Below are positions 9,009-16,819 of a stretch of 64,000 bases of DNA, one piece after another. A program made the position numbers and the translations under genes. Below the pieces are notes generated by a model, which searched no databases, was not told where the DNA came from, and saw only the letters and a list, made by a program, of their open reading frames with translations. Each line of letters starts with the position of its first letter. Within the stretch, counting starts at the first letter, position 1. The DNA lies in assembly GCA_000612485.1 (NCBI GenBank), contig CP007494.1, forward strand, positions 2,356,001-2,420,000. Reading direction: 5' to 3'. Origin of the DNA: Bordetella holmesii ATCC 51541. GTDB taxonomy: Bacteria > Pseudomonadota > Gammaproteobacteria > Burkholderiales > Burkholderiaceae_B.

Positions 9009-9940
9009 GGGCGGCCGCTGAAGCGGTGGCTGACATCCACGTCCAGAGGATGATAGCGGTTGTTTTCACGACCCGCGACGGCGTCCAGATGATGTTCCGA
9101 GGCGTCGAACAGTTGCCAGTACAACTGGCCGCAGAGCGCCCGGGCCGGACCACCGGGCCAATCCGCAGGCAGCATAGGCATGGGCAGTTGCGGGTCATGC
9201 AGCACGATGCGGCGCCAATGGTGCAGCAGCAGTACGCGGAGTGCAAAGGCCTGCGGCGGCGAGGGGGCCGTGTCTGCTACGAGCGGCGCCAGCGGTGAGA
9301 AACTGCGCGTAAACAGGCGGTATTGCTCAGCCACTGCATCCAGATTCCAACATTGTGGCACGAGGCTGGCAATGGGCAGGCCGCCGGCGCCGGCCAGATC
9401 GCGCGCGGCCAGTACCAATGCCTTGTCCGGAATGCCCAGTTGCTCGAGGATGTCATGGGCTGCCCGGGCCTCGGTGGCCGGGTGAGCGAACACGCCTGGA
9501 GCCACGAGGGCGAAACCTTCCCATTCGAGTGCACGCCGCAGTTCCGCACGTTCGGCCAGGCCATTGCTGCCGTTGCGGGGCAGGGCAACGAGCGTCCACT
9601 CCCCGTGCCATTGGTGCGGAGGACCTTCATAAATTCGTTGCGAGGCCAACGCCGTCAGTCGGCGTCCGGTATCGGCCATCAGGTACAGACTGCGGCGGCC
9701 ATGGCGCTCGGATTGCAACCATCCTTGTGCGACGAGACGAAAGACGCTGGTGCGCAGCAAACGTTCGTTGATACCCACCGGAGCGAGCAGTTCGATCAAG
9801 TCGCCGAGCCAGATGGCCCCGCCATGCGGCCCAAGGGCATCGCCGAGCAGACTGACGCAAAGGGATTTGGCGCGTGGCGGATCCTGCTCCAGCAAACGAG
9901 CCAGAAAGCGATCCAGCGGTGGCATTGCAGAACTTGCCAT
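8978..9940 (-). CDS. paaX: PaaX-family repressor of phenylacetate catabolism
   Basis: This is a 320-residue regulator of the PaaX family, which represses paa genes until phenylacetyl-CoA is bound. The N-terminal winged helix-turn-helix (about residues 10-90) includes AKSLCVSLLGDALGPHGGAIWLGDLIELL and the segment ERLLRTSVFRLVAQGWLQSERHGRRSLY. The central part, with WHGEWTLVALPRN, and the C-terminal LLLHHWRRIVLHDPQLP-LLPADWPG are typical. It is transcribed away from paaA, and the 171 bases between them hold the probable operator. Length is usual for the family. No lesion is seen, although its regulon is damaged. Confidence 0.93.
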   Translation of the reverse strand: MASSAMPPLDRFLARLLEQDPPRAKSLCVSLLGDALGPHGGAIWLGDLIELLAPVGINERLLRTSVFRLVAQGWLQSERHGRRSLYLMADTGRRLTALASQRIYEGPPHQWHGEWTLVALPRNGSNGLAERAELRRALEWEGFALVAPGVFAHPATEARAAHDILEQLGIPDKALVLAARDLAGAGGLPIASLVPQCWNLDAVAEQYRLFTRSFSPLAPLVADTAPSPPQAFALRVLLLHHWRRIVLHDPQLPMPMLPADWPGGPARALCGQLYWQLFDASEHHLDAVAGRENNRYHPLDVDVSHRFSGRPQSVSSADSH

Positions 9941-9988
9941 AAATTAGGGACGGGCCAAAAGAGGCCTCCTGTTGACGGTCTGCCGACA

Positions 9989-10012
9989 TGATACATAAAG
10001 TTGACGTGATAC
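9989..10012 (+). promoter_or_regulatory. direct repeats upstream of paaA, candidate PaaX operator
   Basis: Two TGATAC repeats begin at 9989 and 10007, each followed by an A-rich stretch and then a GTTGAC or GTTTGAC element. They lie directly upstream of the strong paaA promoter and between the divergent paaX and paaA genes. E. coli PaaX binds TGATTC-type repeats, so the similarity in sequence and position suggests an operator. Binding is inferred. Confidence 0.4.
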
Positions 10013-10022
10013 AGAAATAAGT

Positions 10023-10051
10023 TTGACAATGGAATTTTTGTATTAAATAAT
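10023..10051 (+). promoter_or_regulatory. sigma-70 promoter of the paaA operon
   Basis: A perfect TTGACA (10023-10028) and AATAAT (10046-10051, 5/6 match) are separated by 17 bases. The start of transcription would be near 10058, about 54 bases before the paaA ATG, which has AAGGAG at the right distance. Confidence 0.75.
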
Positions 10052-10111
10052 CCAATCATCAAGAAACAGATTGGGGCAGGGCGCAAGCCTGCTTCACCGA
10101 AGGAGACAAGC

Positions 10112-11101
10112 ATGTACGCGCAACTGGTTGAGACGGGTGTCAAACAACTGCGCCGGACCGACGAGTTGTCGGGGCCGGAGCGCGACTTTCAGCGCCGGGT
10201 CGACGAGGGCGTGCGCATCGAGGCCAAGGACTGGATACCCGATGCCTACCGCAAGACGCTGGTGCGGCAGATTTCCCAGCATGCGCATTCCGAGATCGTG
10301 GGGATGCTGCCGGAGGGCAACTGGATCAGCCGTGCGCCGTCGCTCAAGCGCAAGGCCATTTTGCTGGCCAAGGTGCAGGACGAGGCCGGTCATGGCCTTT
10401 ATCTGTATAGCGCCGCCGAAACCCTGGGCGTTTCGCGCGACGAGCTCATCGACGACTTGCATTCCGGCAAGGCCAAGTATTCGAGCATCTTCAATTACCC
10501 CACATTGAGCTGGGCCGACATCGGCATGATCGGTTGGCTGGTCGACGGCTCCGCCATCATCAACCAGATTCCGCTGTGCCGATGTTCGTACGGACCTTAC
10601 GCCCGTGCCATGGTGCGGGTCTGTAAGGAAGAGTCTTTCCATCAGCGTCAGGGCTATGACCTGCTCATCCAGATGTGCCTGCACGGTACGCCCGAGCAGA
10701 AAGCGATGTGCCAGGACTCCCTTAACCGTTGGTGGTGGCCCGCGCTGATGATGTTCGGCCCTTCGGACGCCGACTCTCCCAATAGCGCGCAATCCATGCA
10801 ATGGAAGATCAAGCTCTTCACCAACGATGAGTTGCGCCAGAAGATGGTCGACCAGACCGTGCCACAGGCCGAGTACCTGGGCCTGACGGTGCCCGATCCC
10901 GACCTCAAGTGGAACGCCGAGCGTGGTCACTATGATTTCGGCGAAATCGACTGGGACGAGTTCTATGCCGTCATCAAGGGCAACGGCCCCTGCAACCGCG
11001 AGCGCCTGGCCGCCCGGGTCAAGGCTCACGAGGACGGCGCCTGGGTCCGCGATGGCCTGGCCGCCTACGCCGAGAAACAGGCGCGTCGCAAAGCCGCCTG
11101 A
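10112..11101 (+). CDS. paaA: 1,2-phenylacetyl-CoA epoxidase, catalytic subunit A
   Basis: This is a 329-residue di-iron oxygenase subunit. Together with PaaB, C and E it epoxidises the ring of phenylacetyl-CoA using O2 and NADPH. The ferritin-like four-helix fold and its metal ligands are seen in the two EXXH motifs [14 protein letters not shown] (about residue 90) and [10 protein letters not shown] (about residue 172). AAGGAG precedes the ATG. It is the first gene of the operon, 69 bases before paaB. No lesion is seen. Confidence 0.97.
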   Translation: MYAQLVETGVKQLRRTDELSGPERDFQRRVDEGVRIEAKDWIPDAYRKTLVRQISQHAHSEIVGMLPEGNWISRAPSLKRKAILLAKVQDEAGHGLYLYSAAETLGVSRDELIDDLHSGKAKYSSIFNYPTLSWADIGMIGWLVDGSAIINQIPLCRCSYGPYARAMVRVCKEESFHQRQGYDLLIQMCLHGTPEQKAMCQDSLNRWWWPALMMFGPSDADSPNSAQSMQWKIKLFTNDELRQKMVDQTVPQAEYLGLTVPDPDLKWNAERGHYDFGEIDWDEFYAVIKGNGPCNRERLAARVKAHEDGAWVRDGLAAYAEKQARRKAA

Positions 11102-11170
11102 TCGCGCCCGCACGGCTTTTTCACACTTCTGCACGAACAAGGCGCGCGCGCCGCGCCGGGGATACGCACC

Positions 11171-11455
11171 ATGAGCAAACAATGGCCCCTATGGGAAGTC
11201 TTTATCCGCAGCCAGCACGGTTTGGCCCATAAACACGTGGGCAGTCTGCACGCGCCCGATGCTGAAATGGCCATCAACAATGCGCGTGATGTCTACACTC
11301 GCCGCAATGAAGGTCTGAGCATCTGGGTAGTGCGCGCCAGTGACATAGCCGCCAGCAGCCCTGGCGACAAAGAACCGCTGTTCGAGCCGGCCAACAGCAA
11401 GGTCTACCGTCATCCGACCTTCTTCCCGATGCCGGAAGAAATCAAGCACATGTGA
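11171..11455 (+). CDS. paaB: 1,2-phenylacetyl-CoA epoxidase subunit B
   Basis: This is a 94-residue protein of the PaaB family (MSKQWPLWEVFIRSQHGLAHKHVGSLHAPDAEMAINNARDVYTRR). PaaB has no catalytic residues and bridges PaaAC heterodimers in the multicomponent epoxidase. Length is normal (about 95). It lies 6 bases before paaC. It appears intact. Confidence 0.96.
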   Translation: MSKQWPLWEVFIRSQHGLAHKHVGSLHAPDAEMAINNARDVYTRRNEGLSIWVVRASDIAASSPGDKEPLFEPANSKVYRHPTFFPMPEEIKHM

Positions 11456-11461
11456 GGCGGC

Positions 11462-12226
11462 ATGGATAAGCAACTGTTTGAATATCTGCTTCGCCTCGGT
11501 GATACCTCGCTCATCCTGTCACAACGCCTGAGCGAATGGTGTGGGCACGGGCCTGTGCTCGAGGAAGACCTGGCGCTGACCAACACCGCCCTCGATTTGC
11601 TGGGCCAGGCTCGGATGTGGCTGACGCTGGCTGGCGAGGTCGAAGGCCAGGGGCGTGACGAGGACCAGCTTGCCTATTTGCGCGATACGCACCAGTTCCG
11701 CAACTGTCTTCTGGTCGAGCAGCCCAACGGCCACTATGGCGATACCATGGCGCGCCAGTTTCTGTTCGACGTCTGGCATTACTTTCTGCTGCAGCGACTG
11801 ATGCAGTCCAAAGACGAAAGGATCGCCGGCATCGCCGCCAAGGCCATCAAGGAAGTCACCTATCACGTCCGCCGGTCTTCTGATCTGGTCGTGCGCTTGG
11901 GCGATGGCAGCGACGAGAGTCATCGACGTATGCAGGAGGCGATCCAGTCGGCCTGGACGTTTGCCGGTGAACTCTTTGCCGACGACGATGTTGATCAAGA
12001 TCTGGTGTCGCGGGGGATTGCGGTAGAGCGGGCAAGCTTGTTCCAACCCTGGCTGGCGCATGTCAGCGAGGTGCTGGAGGAGGCCAGCCTTACCGTGCCT
12101 CAGGAACGCGAGGCATTTCACTTGCTGCGTCGCGGAGGCCTGCAAGGCCGTCATACCGAGGCCCTGGGTTATGTATTGGCCGAGATGCAGCATCTGCAAC
12201 GCACCTACCCGGGAGCCCGTTGGTGA
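11462..12226 (+). CDS. paaC: 1,2-phenylacetyl-CoA epoxidase, structural subunit C
   Basis: This is a 254-residue ferritin-like protein (MDKQLFEYLLRLGDTSLILSQRLSEWCGHGPVLEEDLALTN). PaaC is a paralogue of PaaA, lacks the full metal site and stabilises the catalytic subunit. The conserved blocks GQARMWLTLAGEVEGQGRDEDQLAYLRD and KEVTYHVRRSSDLVVRLGDGSDESHRRMQ are visible. Its TGA overlaps the GTG start of paaD (GTGA). Confidence 0.96.
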   Translation: MDKQLFEYLLRLGDTSLILSQRLSEWCGHGPVLEEDLALTNTALDLLGQARMWLTLAGEVEGQGRDEDQLAYLRDTHQFRNCLLVEQPNGHYGDTMARQFLFDVWHYFLLQRLMQSKDERIAGIAAKAIKEVTYHVRRSSDLVVRLGDGSDESHRRMQEAIQSAWTFAGELFADDDVDQDLVSRGIAVERASLFQPWLAHVSEVLEEASLTVPQEREAFHLLRRGGLQGRHTEALGYVLAEMQHLQRTYPGARW

Positions 12227-12720
12227 GCAGCGTGGACCGCGCACAGGTGATGGACTGGCTCGGGGAGGTCTCCGATCCGGAGATACCGGTGCTATCGGTG
12301 GTTGACCTGGGGGTCGTGCGCGCGGTGGACTGGGAGGGGCAGACCTGTGTGGTCACGATCACGCCCACCTATTCGGGCTGCCCGGCCATGCGCGAAATCA
12401 CGGAGGACATCGTTCGCGTCCTCGCGACTCATGGGCTGGATCAGGTAGGTGTCGACACCCGGCTGGCGCCGGCCTGGACCACGGACTGGATGACCGAGCG
12501 CGGCCGTGCCGCGCTCAAAGGCTACGGCATTGCGGCACCCGCTGAGCGCGCCGTCGATATCTCCAGCATCAGCCGTCGACAGGCCATGCCGACCATTCCC
12601 TGTCCGCACTGTGGTTCCAGCAATACGCGCATGATCAGCAATTTCGGCTCGACCTCATGCTAGGCCCTGTATCGTTGCGCGGACTGCCGCGAGCCCTTTG
12701 ATTACTTCAAGACGCATTGA
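12223..12720 (+). pseudogene. paaD: paaD, truncated by an in-frame TAG within its zinc ribbon
   Basis: PaaD is a MIP18/DUF59 protein thought to help assemble the Fe-S or di-iron centres of the phenylacetyl-CoA epoxidase. The DUF59 part (WLGEVSDPEIPVLSVVDLGVVR; TPTYSGCPAMREI) is intact from the GTG at 12223. The C-terminal zinc ribbon starts as CPHCGSSNTRMISNFGSTSC but meets TAG at 12661-12663. The same frame then continues ALYRCADCREPFDYFKTH to a TGA at 12718. Homologues have Lys at this position, so AAG to TAG is likely. The product lacks the second Cys pair. Whether the truncated 146-residue protein works is unknown. paaE follows 10 bases after the original stop. Confidence 0.85.
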
Positions 12721-12730
12721 GCGATTAACC

Positions 12731-13819
12731 ATGAGCCAGCCACAATTCCATACCCTCAAAGTGGCCGCGGTGGCACGCAACACGCGCGACGCCGTGGTCG
12801 TCACCTTCGATCTGCCTGAACCCCTGCGCGACGCCTTTGCCTTCCGGCCGGGTCAATATCTCACGTTGCGCACCGAACTCAACGGCGAGGAAGTGCGCCG
12901 CTCGTACTCGATCTGCTCGGCGCCGGAAGATGGCATTCTGCGCGTGGCGATCAAGCACGTCGACGAGGGCGTTTTCTCCAGTTGGGCCAACCATGAGCTG
13001 CAGCCTGGCCAGGACCTGCAGGTCATGGCGCTGGCCGGAAATTTCACGGTCGAGTTTTCCCCCGAGCAGGAACGCCACTATGTGGCTTTTGCGGTCGGTA
13101 GCGGCATCACGCCGGTGTTCTCCCTCGTGAAAATCGCGTTGTCGACCGAGCCGAAAAGCCGGTTCACCCTGTTTTTCGGCAACCGAGCGTCCTCCTCGGT
13201 GCTGTTTCGCGAAGACATCGAAGACCTCAAGAATCGCTATATGGAGCGCTTCTCGCTGGTCTACATCATGAGCCGCGAGTCGCAGGACATCGAGCTATTC
13301 AATGGCCGCCTGGACGGTGACAAAGTCGAGCAGTTGATGAACACATGGATGGCGGGCGACGACGTCGATTACGCCTTTGTGTGTGGCCCGCAGACGATGA
13401 TCGAAAGCGTGGTTCAGCGCCTGGCGGACCGGGGCATGGACAAGTCGCGGGTGAAGTTCGAGCTCTTTGGCGCGCTCAAAGGCCCGCGCAGCCTGCGCAC
13501 TGGCAGCGAGGCGCCAGTAGCGCCTGGAAAAGGCCAATGCGAGGTGACCGTCATCCAGGATGGCCACAGCCGCAGTTTTTCCATTGCCAAGAACCAGGAC
13601 AGCGTACTGGACTCGGCCCTGGCCCAGGGTGTTGAGTTGCCCTATTCCTGCAAGGGTGGGGTCTGTTCGACCTGCCGTTGCAAGGTTGTCGAAGGCGAAG
13701 TGGATATGGATGCCAACTTCGCCCTGGAAGATTACGAAGTGGCGCGTGGCTTTGTCCTGAGTTGCCAGAGCTATCCGGTCAGTGACCGCCTGGTTCTGGA
13801 CTTTGATCAGGAAACCTGA
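12731..13819 (+). CDS. paaE: 1,2-phenylacetyl-CoA epoxidase, reductase subunit
   Basis: This is a 362-residue reductase that passes electrons from NADPH to PaaA. The FAD-binding motif RSYS is at residues 57-60. The NAD(P)-binding part includes VGSGITPVFSLVK and FVCGPQTMIE. The C-terminal plant-type ferredoxin domain has Cys at 307, 312, 315 and 345 (CKGGVCSTCRC...LSCQ). The ATG at 12731 is preferred over 12698, which lies inside the paaD reading frame. It looks intact. Confidence 0.96.
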   Translation: MSQPQFHTLKVAAVARNTRDAVVVTFDLPEPLRDAFAFRPGQYLTLRTELNGEEVRRSYSICSAPEDGILRVAIKHVDEGVFSSWANHELQPGQDLQVMALAGNFTVEFSPEQERHYVAFAVGSGITPVFSLVKIALSTEPKSRFTLFFGNRASSSVLFREDIEDLKNRYMERFSLVYIMSRESQDIELFNGRLDGDKVEQLMNTWMAGDDVDYAFVCGPQTMIESVVQRLADRGMDKSRVKFELFGALKGPRSLRTGSEAPVAPGKGQCEVTVIQDGHSRSFSIAKNQDSVLDSALAQGVELPYSCKGGVCSTCRCKVVEGEVDMDANFALEDYEVARGFVLSCQSYPVSDRLVLDFDQET

Positions 13820-13871
13820 GCGCTTAGCAGCCCTGATTGCGAATTCACAAAAAATAATCGGAGAGTAGGCA

Positions 13872-15536
13872 GTGTCCCAAGATTTCTTTGAACGTCATCA
13901 GCCCGTGCTGGAAAAGGCCCTGGCGGCTGCCCGTGAACGCGGTTACTGGAGCCCGTTCTCCGAATCGCCCAGCCCGCGCAATTACGGCGAGACGGCCGCT
14001 CAGGATGGTCAGGCCGCTTTTGATGCGTTGCTGGGCAAGGAGTTTGCGCTAACGGTCTCAGGCGCCGAAGGCACCGTGGGCGGCGAAGTCTCGCCCTTCG
14101 GCTTTGCGCTCAATATCACCTATCCCCGTGTCTCGCCGGAGCGTCTGCTGGCCAATGCCGAGCAGGCCGGCCAGGACTGGCGTCGCGCCGGTCCTCGCGC
14201 CTGGGTGGGAGTATCGCTGGAGATTCTGGCACGCCTTAACCGCCGCAGTTTCGAGATGGCGCACGCCGTGCAGCACACGACGGGGCAGGGGTTCATGATG
14301 GCCTTCCAGGCGGGCGGCCCGCACGCGCAGGATCGAAGTCTCGAAGCCGTGACCTATGCCTGGCAGGCAATGTCGCGCATTCCCGAAGTCGCGATGTGGG
14401 AGAAACCCCAGGGAAAGAATGAGCCCATCAAGATGGAGAAGCGCTTTACCGTGGTGCCGCGCGGCGTGGCTCTGGTCATTGGCTGCTCCACCTTCCCCAC
14501 CTGGAACGGGTATCCGGGTCTGTTTGCCAGCCTCGCAACCGGCAACACTGTCATCGTCAAGCCGCATCCTGCGGCGATTCTGCCACTGGCGCTGACCGTG
14601 CAGATCGCGCGCGAGGTGCTGGTTGAGGCGGGTTTCAGTCCTGATGTGGTGCAGTTGGCCGCCCACCCGGCAGGCGACGACACCGCGCAGCAACTGGCCT
14701 TGGCTGGGGCTGTCAAGATCATTGATTTCACTGGCAGCACCGCCAATGGTGACTGGCTGGAGCAAAACGCCCGTCAGGCACTGGTCTACACCGAGAAGGC
14801 CGGGGTCAATCAGGTCATTATCGATTCTGTCCAGGATATCAAGGGGGCGGCGCGCAACCTGGCCTTTTCGCTGGCGTTGTACTCGGGCCAGATGTGTACC
14901 GCCCCGCAGAACATTTACGTGCTTCGTGATGGCATCGAGACGGCCGAGGGCCATCTGAGCTTCGACGACGTGGCCGCAGCCATTGCCTCGGCCGTCGAAA
15001 AGCTATCGGGTGATGCCGCGCGCGCCGTCGAGTTGACCGGCGCCATTCAAAGCGACGCCACGGCCGAGCGCATTGACCGCGCACGAGCCTTGGGGCTGCC
15101 CGTGCTGGCCGACTCTCGCAGCCTGACCCATCCGCAGTTCGAGCACGCGCGTGTTCGCACGCCTCTGGTCTTGAGCGCCGAAGCCGATGACAGCCGGATC
15201 TTTCAGGAATGGTTTGGTCCGATTTCCTTTTTCGTGGCGACGGACTCCACCGATCACAGCATTGCCCTGGCCCGCGATACGGTGCGAGAGCACGGAGCGC
15301 TCAGCCTGTCGGCCTACACGACCGATGACGGCGTGGCCGACCGCATCCAGGAAGCGGCCGAGGTCGCCGGAGTGGCCCTGTCGCTGAATCTGACCGGTGC
15401 CGTGTTCGTCAACCAGACGGCAGCCTTCAGCGATTTCCATGGCACCGGCGCCAACCCGGCGGCCAACGCGGCGTTGTCGGACAGCGCGTTCGTGGCAAAC
15501 CGCTTCCGCGTCGTGCAAACCCGCCGGCACGTTTGA
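13872..15536 (+). CDS. paaN: phenylacetate degradation aldehyde dehydrogenase PaaN
   Basis: This is a 554-residue aldehyde dehydrogenase of the PaaN type, without the C-terminal MaoC hydratase domain found in the 680-residue PaaZ. It should oxidise the semialdehyde formed after ring opening. NAD-binding and catalytic parts are seen as VVPRGVALVIGCSTFPTWNGYPG, VYTEKAGVNQVI and the catalytic Cys342 in SGQMCTAPQNIYV. The start is GTG at 13872. It lies between paaE and paaG in the operon and appears intact. The ring-opening hydratase must be encoded elsewhere. Confidence 0.9.
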   Translation: MSQDFFERHQPVLEKALAAARERGYWSPFSESPSPRNYGETAAQDGQAAFDALLGKEFALTVSGAEGTVGGEVSPFGFALNITYPRVSPERLLANAEQAGQDWRRAGPRAWVGVSLEILARLNRRSFEMAHAVQHTTGQGFMMAFQAGGPHAQDRSLEAVTYAWQAMSRIPEVAMWEKPQGKNEPIKMEKRFTVVPRGVALVIGCSTFPTWNGYPGLFASLATGNTVIVKPHPAAILPLALTVQIAREVLVEAGFSPDVVQLAAHPAGDDTAQQLALAGAVKIIDFTGSTANGDWLEQNARQALVYTEKAGVNQVIIDSVQDIKGAARNLAFSLALYSGQMCTAPQNIYVLRDGIETAEGHLSFDDVAAAIASAVEKLSGDAARAVELTGAIQSDATAERIDRARALGLPVLADSRSLTHPQFEHARVRTPLVLSAEADDSRIFQEWFGPISFFVATDSTDHSIALARDTVREHGALSLSAYTTDDGVADRIQEAAEVAGVALSLNLTGAVFVNQTAAFSDFHGTGANPAANAALSDSAFVANRFRVVQTRRHV

Positions 15537-15546
15537 GGAGCCGCTC

Positions 15547-16335
15547 ATGAGCTATCAGGATATCGAGTTTTCCTTGGCCGACGGCATTGCCCGTCTGACC
15601 TTGAACCGTCCCGACAAACTCAACAGCTTCACGGCACGCATGCACGGTGAAGTGGCCGATGCGTTGACGCAGGTCGAAACGCAGGGCGCGCGCGTGGTGG
15701 TGTTGACCGGTGCCGGCCGTGGTTTTTGTGCCGGCCAGGATCTGTCGGAGCGCCGTCCCACCGCCGATGGGTCGCCTCCAGATCTGGGCGAGACGGTGGA
15801 GAAATTCTACGCGCCGCTGGTGCGCCGCTTGGCGGCGTTGCCACTGCCGGTCGTCGTCGGCGTCAATGGCGTCGCAGCAGGCGCTGGCGCCAATCTGGCG
15901 TTTGCCGGTGACATCGTCATTGCCAAAGAGTCGGCCAGTTTCATTCAGTCCTTCTGCCGTCTGGGGCTGATTCCGGACACGGGCGGCACGTTCGTGCTGC
16001 CGCGTCTGGTCGGTCGTGCGCGGGCGTTCGGTCTGGCCATGTTGGGCGACAAGATCGCGGCGCGCCAGGCCCAGGACTTGGGCTTGATATGGCAGTGTGT
16101 CGCCGACGAGGCGTTCGAAGAGACCCTGGAGAAGATGGCCCGTCATTTTGCCCGCGCTCCGACCAAGGGCCTGGCGTTCAGCAAGCGCGCCTTGCAGGCC
16201 AGCCTGGGCAACGACCTGGCCACGCAGCTCGACCTCGAGCGCGACATGATGCGCGAACTCGGCCGCAGCGCCGATTATGCCGAAGGGGTCGCCGCGTTTC
16301 TCGACAAACGCGAACCCGACTTCAAGGGGCAATAA
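15547..16335 (+). CDS. paaG: 2-(1,2-epoxy-1,2-dihydrophenyl)acetyl-CoA isomerase
   Basis: This is a 262-residue enoyl-CoA hydratase/isomerase (crotonase fold). PaaG converts the ring epoxide to the oxepin and later isomerises a double bond. Typical motifs are LTLNRPDKLNSFTARMH, GRGFCAGQDLSERRP, VVVGVNGVAAGAGANLAFAGDIVIA and the active-site region FCRLGLIPDTGGTFVLPRLVG. GAGGAG precedes the ATG at 15547. A longer open frame runs in from paaN and is rejected. Its stop overlaps the paaI start by one base (TAATG). Confidence 0.95.
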   Translation: MSYQDIEFSLADGIARLTLNRPDKLNSFTARMHGEVADALTQVETQGARVVVLTGAGRGFCAGQDLSERRPTADGSPPDLGETVEKFYAPLVRRLAALPLPVVVGVNGVAAGAGANLAFAGDIVIAKESASFIQSFCRLGLIPDTGGTFVLPRLVGRARAFGLAMLGDKIAARQAQDLGLIWQCVADEAFEETLEKMARHFARAPTKGLAFSKRALQASLGNDLATQLDLERDMMRELGRSADYAEGVAAFLDKREPDFKGQ

Positions 16336-16802
16336 TGGACGCTCCTCAAATACAGACGACAGTCCCCACCGATCCGCAAGCGTTGGCCGAGGCAGTCGGA
16401 CAAACCATGTACGCCGCCGATGCGGCGACTCAGGCCTTGGGCATGACAGTGGTGGAGATCGCCCCCGGGTATGCCCGCCTGACGATGACGGTACGCGGCG
16501 ACATGCTCAACGGCCACAAGACCTGCCATGGCGGCTTCATCTTCGCGTTGGCCGACAGCAGCTTCGCCTTTGCGTGCAACTCACGCAATGTCAGCACCGT
16601 GGCGTCGGGCTGTGTGATTGATTATCTCGCGCCTGGCTATGAAGGCGATGTGCTCACGGCAGTCGCGCAGGAGCGCTCCTTGGCCGGGCGTACCGGCGTC
16701 TACGACATCACGGTGAGCAACCAGGACGGACGCAATGTGGCGGTCTTTCGGGGCCGTTCGTATCGAATAAAAGGACAGATCGTCGGCGAAGCCGAGGCTT
16801 GA
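16335..16802 (+). CDS. paaI: hydroxyphenylacetyl-CoA thioesterase
   Basis: This is a 155-residue hot-dog-fold thioesterase (PaaI family). It hydrolyses aromatic acyl-CoA intermediates and so prevents CoA from being trapped. The conserved motif is MLNGHKTCHGGFIFALADSSFAFACNSRN, followed by SGCVIDYLAPGYEGDVL. Start and paaG stop overlap. The gene ends 17 bases before IS copy 2, so it is now the last gene transcribed without interruption from the paaA promoter. Confidence 0.93.
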   Translation: MDAPQIQTTVPTDPQALAEAVGQTMYAADAATQALGMTVVEIAPGYARLTMTVRGDMLNGHKTCHGGFIFALADSSFAFACNSRNVSTVASGCVIDYLAPGYEGDVLTAVAQERSLAGRTGVYDITVSNQDGRNVAVFRGRSYRIKGQIVGEAEA

Positions 16803-16811
16803 GTCCGGGGT

Positions 16812-16819
16812 TTTCTTAT
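16812..16819 (+). repeat. 8-bp target duplication, left side of IS copy 2
   Basis: TTTCTTAT lies directly next to the IS end at 16820 and is repeated exactly at 18126-18133. This shows simple insertion of copy 2 at this place and gives the duplication length for the element. Confidence 0.92.
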
